A stretch of DNA of 58,419 nucleotides from positions 1 to 58,419 of the forward strand of contig CACETF010000013.1 in the NCBI GenBank assembly GCA_902562425.1. The letters run 5' to 3'. The notes under the pieces were generated by a model. That model did not search any database. It was not told the origin of the DNA and was given only the letters and a program-made list of their open reading frames with translations. The position numbers and the translations under genes are program-made. Origin of the DNA: Porticoccaceae bacterium. GTDB lineage: Bacteria; Pseudomonadota; Gammaproteobacteria; Pseudomonadales; Porticoccaceae. Below are positions 29,036 through 37,156 of this stretch, piece by piece (within the stretch, counting starts at the first letter, position 1; each line of letters begins with the position of its first letter).

Positions 29036-30928
29036 TTAAAAGCTGTTAGCGCCCGCTAATTTCCCTTTTGTTTCCAACCATGTCCTACGATCTGCAGTCC
29101 TTTTTTTTGCTAATAACAGATCTAGCATTGAATTTGTGTCGTCGTCATCTTTCAGGGTAAGTTGAACCAAACGGCGGGTATTTGGATCCATAGTCGTTTC
29201 TCGTAACTGCAACGGATTCATTTCACCTAAACCTTTGAACCTCTGTACGTTGATTTTAACTCTATTATTTTCAGACCGAATTCGATCAATTATTAATCTT
29301 TTCTCTCCCTCATCTAGGGCATAAAGGACTTCTTTGCCATGATCAATACGAAAAAGAGGTGGCATAGCAACATACACGTGCCCTGCCCTCACCAATGGGG
29401 TAAAGTGCCTTACAAATAATGCGCAAAGTAATGTAGAAATATGAAGACCGTCAGAGTCCGCATCAGCTAAAATACAAATTTTATGATAACGCAATGAATT
29501 AGTGCACTCGCTCGCAGGATCCACGCCGAGAGCAACGGATATATCATGCACCTCTTGAGAGGACAGAATCTGCTGTGAATCCACCTCCCAAGTATTGAGG
29601 ATTTTACCCCTAAGGGGCATGATTGCTTGATTATCTCTATTACGAGCTTGTTTTGCCGATCCACCGGCCGAGTCGCCCTCAACAAGAAAAATTTCGCAAC
29701 GTCTCGCATCAGCACTCGCGCAATCTGCCAATTTTCCCGGTAGTGATGGACCCTGAGTTATCTTTTTCCGCACAACCTTTTTACTAGCACGGATTCGCCT
29801 CTGTGCGCTTAAAATACACAAATCCGCTATCTTTTTTGCTTCCTCAATATGCTGATTGAGCCACAAGCTAAAGTTATCTCTAACCACTCCAGATACAAAG
29901 CCAGACACCTCTCTCGACGACAAACGTTCTTTCGTCTGCCCAGAAAACTGCGGATCTAGCAGCTTTGTTGACAACACATAACTACAATTCTCCCATACAT
30001 CCTCCGGAGCCAATTTAATACCTCGTGTAATTAAATTCCTGATTTCACAAAAATCTCGTAGCGCCTCCAAAAGGCCTAAACGCAATCCATTAACATGAGT
30101 TCCTCCATGTGGCGTTGGTATGAGATTCACATAGCTCTCTTGCACCAATTCGCCACCATCAGGGACCCACTGCACTGCCCAATCAACTGCCCCACTAGGT
30201 TCCCCAAATGTCCCCACGAAGGGGGTCATTGGCAGTGTTTCCAATTCGCGAAGTGCTGTTGCCAAATAATCCTGAAGCCCATTTTCATAGTACCAAAGCA
30301 CCGATTCCTTGCTTGCTTGATCTTCAAAAGAGACAGTTAAACCATCACACAGTACCGCCTTTGCTCGCAAAACATGGCGAAGTTTATTAGTCGAGAAACG
30401 AATAGAATCAAAAAATTCAGAATTAGGCCAAAACCGCAAAGAGGTCCCTGTATTACGCCTACCACAACTGCCAACAATCTTTAAGTCTTCCAATTTATCT
30501 CCGTGAGAGTAATCAATTTGATAAACGTTACCTTCCCGCCTAATTGTTAGTTGAAGTCGTTCAGAAAGAGCATTAACGACGGACACACCGACTCCGTGAA
30601 GACCTCCAGAAAACTGATAGGTTTTATTGGAAAACTTTCCGCCGGCATGCAAAGTGGTCATAATTACTTCGACACCAGGACGTCCCTGTTCAGGATGAAT
30701 GTCTACGGGCATTCCGCGACCATCATCGGTAATTGATAATGATCCATCCTCATAAAGAATTACATCAATCTGGTGGGCATGACCGGCCAATGCCTCATCC
30801 ACACTGTTATCAATAACTTCCTGAGCGAGGTGATTGGGCCTACTCGTGTCGGTATACATCCCGGGACGTTTACGGACCGGATCTAATCCCGTTAATACCT
30901 CAATGTCCTTTGAATTATAAGTGCTCAT
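29036..30928 (-). CDS. parE: DNA topoisomerase IV subunit B
   Basis: ATPase subunit of topoisomerase IV. GHKL ATPase motifs: EVIDNSVDEALAGHA near residue 40, DDGRGMPVD and GGLHGVGVSVVNAL. The Toprim domain has EGDSAGGSAKQARNR near residue 415 and DADSDGLHI. The 630-residue length marks it as ParE and not GyrB, which agrees with parC directly downstream. I chose the ATG at 30928 with an AGGTGAG site 9 bases upstream; an in-frame GTG three codons earlier overlaps that site. Confidence 0.97.
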   Translation of the reverse strand: MSTYNSKDIEVLTGLDPVRKRPGMYTDTSRPNHLAQEVIDNSVDEALAGHAHQIDVILYEDGSLSITDDGRGMPVDIHPEQGRPGVEVIMTTLHAGGKFSNKTYQFSGGLHGVGVSVVNALSERLQLTIRREGNVYQIDYSHGDKLEDLKIVGSCGRRNTGTSLRFWPNSEFFDSIRFSTNKLRHVLRAKAVLCDGLTVSFEDQASKESVLWYYENGLQDYLATALRELETLPMTPFVGTFGEPSGAVDWAVQWVPDGGELVQESYVNLIPTPHGGTHVNGLRLGLLEALRDFCEIRNLITRGIKLAPEDVWENCSYVLSTKLLDPQFSGQTKERLSSREVSGFVSGVVRDNFSLWLNQHIEEAKKIADLCILSAQRRIRASKKVVRKKITQGPSLPGKLADCASADARRCEIFLVEGDSAGGSAKQARNRDNQAIMPLRGKILNTWEVDSQQILSSQEVHDISVALGVDPASECTNSLRYHKICILADADSDGLHISTLLCALFVRHFTPLVRAGHVYVAMPPLFRIDHGKEVLYALDEGEKRLIIDRIRSENNRVKINVQRFKGLGEMNPLQLRETTMDPNTRRLVQLTLKDDDDTNSMLDLLLAKKRTADRRTWLETKGKLAGANSF

Positions 30929-30937
30929 AATGTTCAC

Positions 30938-31332
30938 TCACCTAGCTTAATCGAGTTACCTCTTATATAAAAATCCTACACCGACAATCAAGCGAAATTT
31001 GTACAGAATCTTTTTTGAGAACAAACAAGAGCACGAAATAATCTTCATGATAGAGAAACTTCACAGATACCAACAGCAAACGTACCGAAACAGCTGATAA
31101 AGTGGTTACACATTAGCACCTGATCTACCCACTCCTAATTGCGCAAAAACAATGGCAAGATACCATTTAGACTAAAGACCTCCTATTACCCACGACTGGC
31201 AGTTTTGAGGCAGTGAAAACAAATCTGTACTTCTTTTCGTGCAATCCTAAGATTTTACATTGTGAACAGGCTTCGGTCTCATTCACACACTAAATATAGA
31301 AAGTTCACTGAAAATGAAATGGTAACTTCAGT
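30938..31332. other. 395-bp gap where cpdA and yqiA usually sit; no gene seen
   Basis: In enterobacteria nudF, yqiB, cpdA, yqiA and parE follow one another. Here parE and yqiB are separated by 395 bp, the cpdA and yqiA genes are missing, and I see no frame of useful length on either strand. AT-rich sequence near 30960-31020 may hold the parE promoter. No remnant motif of CpdA (such as GNHD) was found. Confidence 0.5.
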
Positions 31333-31782
31333 TCAAATGGGGGCCTTGATAGATTTAGTTGCGCTGCGTATACCCTGTGCTAATAATTCACTCAGGAACA
31401 TATTCCACTGCCATTTTTCATCGGGCGCCTGCAACCCCGATGGTTCGCTTAAAGCCCACGGAATACTGCGATCTCGGCACCACTCGACCACTTCTGCCAT
31501 CTGCGCGTCTCTATAAACACGGATTTGAATATCAATATCGGCTATCCAATGCGGCGTTCTTTGCAATGACAGTGCTCGCACAAGGCTCGTGTATCGGGTC
31601 ACTTCAGTCACTTTTAGCTCAAAACTACCCGGATAACCATCACATGGAGAAAGACGAATTTCCTCTCCAATTTTTTTAATGTTGGGTAAAAGTCTGTATA
31701 ACCTCCTGAAGTTTAGCTCGCACTCCTCGTGCAGCAAAGCTAAATCATATTTTTTCTTCCTTAATTGATGCACCTTTTTCAC
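31333..31782 (-). CDS. yqiB: DUF1249 family protein YqiB
   Basis: A 149-residue cytosolic protein of the YqiB/DUF1249 family, function unknown. Conserved features are the N-terminal CELNFRRLYRLLP segment, a central LKVTEVTRYTSLVR strand pair and MAEVVEW followed by a C-terminal EKWQWNMFLSELLAQG helix. The start is GTG with a weak ribosome site. It lies 37 bp downstream of nudF, as in enterobacteria. Confidence 0.85.
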   Translation of the reverse strand: MKKVHQLRKKKYDLALLHEECELNFRRLYRLLPNIKKIGEEIRLSPCDGYPGSFELKVTEVTRYTSLVRALSLQRTPHWIADIDIQIRVYRDAQMAEVVEWCRDRSIPWALSEPSGLQAPDEKWQWNMFLSELLAQGIRSATKSIKAPI

Positions 31783-31819
31783 CCATTACTTCACTGTCTT
31801 CTTGGCCAAAATTAATAAT

Positions 31820-32425
31820 CTAGGATCTTTGGTTTTGTAACCACAACATACTGATCGACATCGCAGCACTATTTAAAAAACCACGCCCAAAAGCTGCCAA
31901 TGCTTCTTCACAACTCCATACCTGGAAGAGTATATCCTCACCTTCTGTTGACAAACCGTAAATACCCCCGCTAGCCGACAAGTCCGTCATCGCACAGAAG
32001 AGATGCATCCTTTCGTCTGTACCCCCACTGCTTACGAAATAATCGCAAATTGGTACCAATTCATCAACAAAAAGTCCTGCCTCTTCCTCAAGTTCACGTA
32101 AAGCCGCCGCACGCGGGCACTCACCGGTCTCAACCATACCTGCCACCAATTCATATTGCCAAGGACTATTTTCATCCTCTAGTGCTCCGATGCGAAACTG
32201 CTCTACAAGTCCAATGGTGTCGTTGATAGGATCGAACACCAAAACCCCGACGGCATTCCCGCGTTGGAAGAGCTCTCTTTGTATACTTTTACTCCACCCA
32301 CCATTGAATAAACGGTGTCGAATCGTGTAACGAACCATTCTGAAAAAACCATCATACAGTGCTTCGGTCTTTTCGATCTTAAAATCTCTACTAGAAAACC
32401 TATGCTTTTGCAAAAACACCTCCAT
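31820..32425 (-). CDS. nudF: ADP-ribose pyrophosphatase NudF
   Basis: Nudix hydrolase that splits ADP-ribose to AMP and ribose 5-phosphate. The complete Nudix box runs from Gly of GMVETGE to REL-EEEAGL at about residues 95-117 and satisfies the G-x5-E-x7-REUxEExGU pattern. The upstream strand LVEQFRIGAL and the later SSGGTDERMHLF loop are typical of the NudF/ADPRase group. It has 201 residues. It is divergent from tolC and operonic with yqiB, the conserved tolC/nudF-yqiB arrangement. Confidence 0.94.
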   Translation of the reverse strand: MEVFLQKHRFSSRDFKIEKTEALYDGFFRMVRYTIRHRLFNGGWSKSIQRELFQRGNAVGVLVFDPINDTIGLVEQFRIGALEDENSPWQYELVAGMVETGECPRAAALRELEEEAGLFVDELVPICDYFVSSGGTDERMHLFCAMTDLSASGGIYGLSTEGEDILFQVWSCEEALAAFGRGFLNSAAMSISMLWLQNQRS

Positions 32426-32567
32426 CTAAAATACTATTCTAACCATCAATAATTATACGATATTTATACTTTCAATTAAGTCTTCGAGCGAAATCTATTA
32501 AGAAAACGTATCAACGTTCTGTTAGAATAACGATAGTTTAAAAGTAGACCCCAAGGCAAAATAACCG

Positions 32568-33977
32568 ATGGCAAAAATTCGAATGACTTTGAAACTTGCT
32601 CGAGATCTAGTTTGTATCTTTTTTGGTTTGTTAGGTAACGCTGTAGCAGCAGAAAGTCTGAAGGCAATATATGAAATTGCATTAACTGAGGATGCAACAC
32701 TTGCGTCGGCAAGTGCAAGCTATAAGGCTGATTTCGAAGCTAGGGCAATTGCTAGAGCGGGGATACTCCCACAAATCTCTGCGTCGGGGTCTTACACTGA
32801 TAGTAGCTATAATCAATCAAGTTTTAATGCATATTCAATTGTTGATACCAAAGCAGACACCATATCGCACAGATATGAAATCAACCTAACTCAACCCATT
32901 TTTAACCTACCCGCATGGTACAATTTTCAACGCGGGAGTAATCTTAGCGAAAGTGCTAGGGCTCAGTTTGCATACGAACAACAGGAATTCATTCTTCGAG
33001 TCACCCAATCATATTTTGATGTTCTCAGAGCTTTTGACAACAATGAAACACGAAAAGCTGAAGAAAAAGCGATCAAAAGGCAGTTAGAACAAACCCGTGA
33101 ACGATACCAAGTCGGACTTGTTCCGATAACAGAAGTACATGAAGCTCAAGCGGCATTCGATGAGGCAGCTGTCAACAGTTTAGAGAGCAGGGGTGCGCAG
33201 CGAATCGCGTTTGATGAATTACAAATCTTAACAGGTCGACGCCATGAGGCTCTTTTTGGGCTCGGAGATGAATTTATTGCATCGGCACCAAAACCAGTCG
33301 ATAGTGATTCCTGGGTAAATTTTGCACTTGAAAACAATTTTAATCTTAAAGCTGCTAAGTTAACGGAACTTGCTGCTCAAAACAGCGCCAAAGCAGCTAG
33401 ATCAGAGCACCTTCCTGAGGTCACATTAATAGCTGGTTATGATAAATCAGAAAGAGATGGCACTGAGACAGGCTCTCAGAAATTCATCGGAAATGATCTT
33501 GGATCAACTAATGCCTTCGGCAGTAAGGGCGATGGCTCATTAATCAGATTAAGTCTCAGTGTACCTCTATTTTCCGGCGGCATGTTACATGCTCAACGGA
33601 GAGCAGCAACACACCTCGCGACCTCAGCCAAAGAGAATTTTATCGCAACTCGTCGCAGTATTGTTCAATCAGCTCGCTCTTCATATCAAAACGTTGTTAC
33701 TGACGCCGCGCGAGTGGGTGCTCGAAACCAATCCATAATCTCGGCTGATAGCGCTTTAAAGGCTACGCAGGCTGGATACGAAGTGGGCACACGTAACATT
33801 GTTGATGTCTTAAACGCACAGCAGAACCTTTTTCGAGCCCGCCGCAATTACGCCAATGCAAGATTCGATTTCATAATCTCTATGATGCGCTTGAAGCAAG
33901 TATCTGGGCAACTCTCACCTGAAGACATATACATGCTCAACGGCTGGTTACAACCTGAGCAACTCATTAGTCGTTGA
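32568..33977 (+). CDS. tolC: Outer-membrane efflux channel TolC
   Basis: Trimeric outer-membrane exit duct for type I secretion and multidrug efflux. A signal peptide (about residues 1-27, ending VAA-ES) precedes two outer-membrane efflux repeats; each has a beta-strand/long-helix pattern, for example TRERYQVGLVPITEVHEAQ in the first and GYEVGTRNIVDVLNAQQNLF in the second. The 469 residues fit. It is divergent from nudF and ends 13 bp from convergent waaA. It could pair with unlinked RND or ABC pumps. Confidence 0.93.
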   Translation: MAKIRMTLKLARDLVCIFFGLLGNAVAAESLKAIYEIALTEDATLASASASYKADFEARAIARAGILPQISASGSYTDSSYNQSSFNAYSIVDTKADTISHRYEINLTQPIFNLPAWYNFQRGSNLSESARAQFAYEQQEFILRVTQSYFDVLRAFDNNETRKAEEKAIKRQLEQTRERYQVGLVPITEVHEAQAAFDEAAVNSLESRGAQRIAFDELQILTGRRHEALFGLGDEFIASAPKPVDSDSWVNFALENNFNLKAAKLTELAAQNSAKAARSEHLPEVTLIAGYDKSERDGTETGSQKFIGNDLGSTNAFGSKGDGSLIRLSLSVPLFSGGMLHAQRRAATHLATSAKENFIATRRSIVQSARSSYQNVVTDAARVGARNQSIISADSALKATQAGYEVGTRNIVDVLNAQQNLFRARRNYANARFDFIISMMRLKQVSGQLSPEDIYMLNGWLQPEQLISR

Positions 33978-33990
33978 AACGATACAAGCG

Positions 33991-35301
33991 CTAACTAATT
34001 TTGGCATCTTCGATTACACCAAGTAATTTTGGGAGTACTCCCATATTTTCTTCTGCCACCCGAAGAGTCGAGGCTCCCATTTCTCGACAACTTTCCGAGT
34101 CGGTTAATGCCTCAACAACTGCTGTCGAAATTTCAGCGGCGACATTACATATTTTGAGTCCTCGAGAGAAACTCAAAGCCTCAGCGGTCTGCGAGAAATT
34201 ATAGAGATAAGGTCCACTCAAAATAGGTCGTCCCCACATGGCCGGCTCAATAAGATTATGTCCGCCAACTGGCACAAGACTACCACCAACAAATGCGATA
34301 TCACATGCCCCATAGTACGTCATTAATTCCCCCATTGTGTCTCCTACAAGAATATCAAACTCTTCATCAGTTGGCATATTGCTGCTTAAAGCAACCCGAA
34401 ACCCTCGGGAAGTACACATTCTGAGCACATCCTTAAAACGCTCTGGATGGCGCGGAGTAATTACCAGAAGAAGATTAAAGATTTTTTTTCGTGCAGAAAA
34501 AAAGGCGTCGAGCACAATCTTTTCCTCCCCAGAGTGGGTGCTTGCTGCAACCCAAATTGGACGCTCTCCTCTGGCACAGAGTCGGCATCGAAGGTGTCTT
34601 GCAGTCTGCCGGAGACTATTCTCGATCACCATGTCAAACTTTATGTTACCCGTCACTGTGGTGCGAGATTCTGGTGCTCCGAGCCGTATAAAGCGAGCAG
34701 CGTCAACATCAGTTTGAGCCGCCACACTTGATAACTGCTGAAATATGGGTCTTGTGAAAAACGCATATCGCTCATAACCTTTTGCTGACTTTTCAGACAT
34801 TCGTCCATTTGCTAAAACGACAGGTATATTTTTTTTACGGCATAACGAAATTATATTTGGCCAGAGCTCTGTCTCCATAACAATCAACATATCAGGTCTA
34901 ATTCGCCCTAAAAATCGTCTCACCGAATCAGGAAGATCATAAGGCACGTAGGAGTGAGTTATTGTCTTTCCAAGTTGATCTGAAAATGTACTTTGTATAC
35001 GTTGAGACCCAGTTGGAGTCATACAAGTTACGTGTACAATCAATTCACGGTTATTTGCACAAAGCGCCTTAATCATTGGAGTTGCGGCAACACTCTCTCC
35101 CACAGACACCGCATGCACCCAAAACACGAGGTTTTCATCAGATCTTCGAGGGACAAAGCCCCATCTCTCGCGCAGTCGGATTCGATACGCTGGAGCCTTT
35201 AACGATTTGAGTAATAATCGGGTAGTAATTACAGGGATCAAAACGTAAAACGAAACACTGTAAAAAAAGAGTGCCGCCGAGTGACCCCATTTCTGAAACA
35301 T
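33991..35301 (-). CDS. waaA: 3-deoxy-D-manno-octulosonic acid transferase
   Basis: Adds Kdo residues to lipid IVA at the inner face of the cytoplasmic membrane. It has an N-terminal membrane anchor (about residues 8-30), the GT-B fold start RERWGFVPRR and HAVSVGESVAATPMI near residue 62, the catalytic Glu region METELWPNI near 140, and the donor site FVGGSLVPVGGHNLIEPAMWG near 315. The 436 residues fit WaaA. It is downstream of the family 25 glycosyltransferase on the same strand, in an LPS-related group. Confidence 0.94.
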   Translation of the reverse strand: MFQKWGHSAALFFYSVSFYVLIPVITTRLLLKSLKAPAYRIRLRERWGFVPRRSDENLVFWVHAVSVGESVAATPMIKALCANNRELIVHVTCMTPTGSQRIQSTFSDQLGKTITHSYVPYDLPDSVRRFLGRIRPDMLIVMETELWPNIISLCRKKNIPVVLANGRMSEKSAKGYERYAFFTRPIFQQLSSVAAQTDVDAARFIRLGAPESRTTVTGNIKFDMVIENSLRQTARHLRCRLCARGERPIWVAASTHSGEEKIVLDAFFSARKKIFNLLLVITPRHPERFKDVLRMCTSRGFRVALSSNMPTDEEFDILVGDTMGELMTYYGACDIAFVGGSLVPVGGHNLIEPAMWGRPILSGPYLYNFSQTAEALSFSRGLKICNVAAEISTAVVEALTDSESCREMGASTLRVAEENMGVLPKLLGVIEDAKIS

Positions 35302-35369
35302 CAGTAGTTAACTATTGCTTGCATAACCTGTGATACTAATCTAATCAATACGTGATTACACCCCCAAAA

Positions 35370-36173
35370 TTAGGGACGATGCCTTAAAACAAAAATCTTA
35401 AAAATCTCTCGGAGTCCACAGCAAATCCTCATTAACTCCGTGCGGATACGAAACAAAAAGCAGCGTAGGCGTCGATACACTGGGAATTTTAATTGATATG
35501 AGTACCCTATCTCCGATTCCATACCTGTGTCAGCATCGCAAGGAATTGGATTGATTGAACGAAATCTCAATCCATATAACCACGCGCGTTCAACTGCATG
35601 ATCGAAAGGTAACCTCATTGGCAGGAGCTCTCGAACCAATCTTTTAGCAGCGACTCGGTTATAAAGGATACTATTGGAGTTGTTTAAACGAGATAACGGT
35701 ACCGCCAAATTGTAACCGGCCTCAAGTGCTATGATATTGACGGGGGTACCCGAATGGAAAGACGATAATTTAACTATATCCCAACAGCAAGAATTTGCAA
35801 TTATAGAGTGAATCAACAATTGAAAATTTTCTGGGAAGTTAGCATCATCCTCTAAAATTAATCCGAATTCGGCACCACTAGCCAAAAATCTCCTCAAGGC
35901 AGAAATATGCGATAGGTAACAACCAACCTCGCCAGGGTTTAGGGCCTTTCCGTGCCACTTCTCATAGGATGCTATATCAACCTCCTCAAGCCGCTCCAGA
36001 GGGAGATCTGAGCCAAGTATCCCTGGTATCCTCTGGAAACTGAGGCCAACGGACCGAGCACGACCATACATGACATGTAAACGGTCCTCAGAGGTGTCGA
36101 GGTTTATCAAGTAAGTCTGTAACACAGACGCCAAATCAGCGGGGGGCATTAAGTGGCTACCGGCACTAACCAT
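35370..36173 (-). CDS. Glycosyltransferase family 25 (LPS biosynthesis)
   Basis: Family 25 sugar transferase, commonly used in LPS outer-core or lipooligosaccharide assembly. The 267-residue protein shows YLINLDTSEDRL near residue 23, the conserved GEVGCYLSHISALRRF near 84-99 and the DxD-like metal motif LILEDDANFP near 110. The C terminus is hydrophobic and basic and may associate with the membrane. The frame overlaps ilvE by 25 bp; an alternative Met at 36149 would give a TAATG overlap instead. The acceptor is unknown. It lies between ilvE and waaA. Confidence 0.85.
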   Translation of the reverse strand: MVSAGSHLMPPADLASVLQTYLINLDTSEDRLHVMYGRARSVGLSFQRIPGILGSDLPLERLEEVDIASYEKWHGKALNPGEVGCYLSHISALRRFLASGAEFGLILEDDANFPENFQLLIHSIIANSCCWDIVKLSSFHSGTPVNIIALEAGYNLAVPLSRLNNSNSILYNRVAAKRLVRELLPMRLPFDHAVERAWLYGLRFRSINPIPCDADTGMESEIGYSYQLKFPVYRRLRCFLFRIRTELMRICCGLREIFKIFVLRHRP

Positions 36174-37081
36174 TCTCTGTATTTCTGCTTCCCGCCACCA
36201 CGCACAAGCTCAACGTAGGACTTCTGCAACCGCTCCGCAATCGGGCCTCGCATACCGCTTCCGATTATACGACTATCATATTCCCGTATTGGCATCACCT
36301 CGGCCGCAGTGCCGGTAAAAAAAGCCTCGTCACATATATAGACCTCATCACGAGTTATCCTCTTCTCACGCACCTGCATCCCCAAATCCTCAGCTAATAT
36401 AAAAACCGTGTTTCGAGTAATCCCATCAAGGCAAGATGTCAAATCAGGAGTATAAATTACTCCATCTCGAACCATGAAAAAGTTCTCCGCGCTGCCCTCT
36501 GCCACAAACCCTTCGGTGTCTAAAAGCATAGCCTCGTCACAACCAGCGTCTAAGGCCTCCTTCAACGCCAACATGGAATTAAGGTAGTTGCCACAGGCTT
36601 TTGCCTTACACATCGAACTGTTTACGTGGTGCTTGCAATAGGAGGACGTCCTTACTTTCAAACCATTAATCATAGCTTCGGGAGCTAAGTAGTTAGGCCA
36701 ATGCCAGGCAGCTATTCCAACGTGTACTTTTAGATTTTCGGCCCTAAGACCCATACCCTCTGACCCGTAAAAGACCAGAGGCCTTATGTAGGCCTCTGTC
36801 AGGTGGTTTTCTCGAACGACTGCTCGGTGGGCCTCGTTAATTTCCTTGTGAGAAAATGGGATGCTCATATGCATGATTTTAGCTGAGCTAAAAAGTCTCT
36901 TAGTGTGCTCGGTGAGGCGAAAGATACAGGTTCCAAGGTGTCCACAATCATAGGCTCGAACCCCCTCAAAAACGCCACTCCCATAATGAAGCGTATGCGT
37001 TAGAAGGTGCACCTTAGCTTCTCGCCAATCTATCAACTCACCGTCCATCCAAATCTTTCCATCGCGATCTGAAAATGACAT
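36149..37081 (-). CDS. ilvE: Branched-chain amino acid aminotransferase
   Basis: PLP class IV transaminase for the last step of Ile, Leu and Val synthesis. Motifs: KIWMDGELIDWREAKVH at the N terminus, THTLHYGSGVFEGVRAY, the PLP-binding Lys in KAKACGNYLNSM near residue 158 and EGFVAEGSAENFF. I chose the ATG at 37081 (310 residues) because a very strong GGGGGTAGGGGAA site lies just upstream; a frame 13 codons longer has none. In Pseudomonas, ilvE is flanked by glnE and LPS genes; here LPS genes follow, but glnE is not upstream. Confidence 0.94.
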   Translation of the reverse strand: MSFSDRDGKIWMDGELIDWREAKVHLLTHTLHYGSGVFEGVRAYDCGHLGTCIFRLTEHTKRLFSSAKIMHMSIPFSHKEINEAHRAVVRENHLTEAYIRPLVFYGSEGMGLRAENLKVHVGIAAWHWPNYLAPEAMINGLKVRTSSYCKHHVNSSMCKAKACGNYLNSMLALKEALDAGCDEAMLLDTEGFVAEGSAENFFMVRDGVIYTPDLTSCLDGITRNTVFILAEDLGMQVREKRITRDEVYICDEAFFTGTAAEVMPIREYDSRIIGSGMRGPIAERLQKSYVELVRGGGKQKYREWLVPVAT

Positions 37082-37156
37082 TCCCCTACCCCCTAGATCA
37101 TATCGGGTTCTCACTGGCATGAGGACCCGAAAGGTTTGTAAGCCTCAAAAAATTCC

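Noticed and set aside
32506-32519. AACGT-N4-ACGTT palindrome between nudF and tolC
   Set aside because: Short, no known matching regulator in the window; chance occurrence is plausible.
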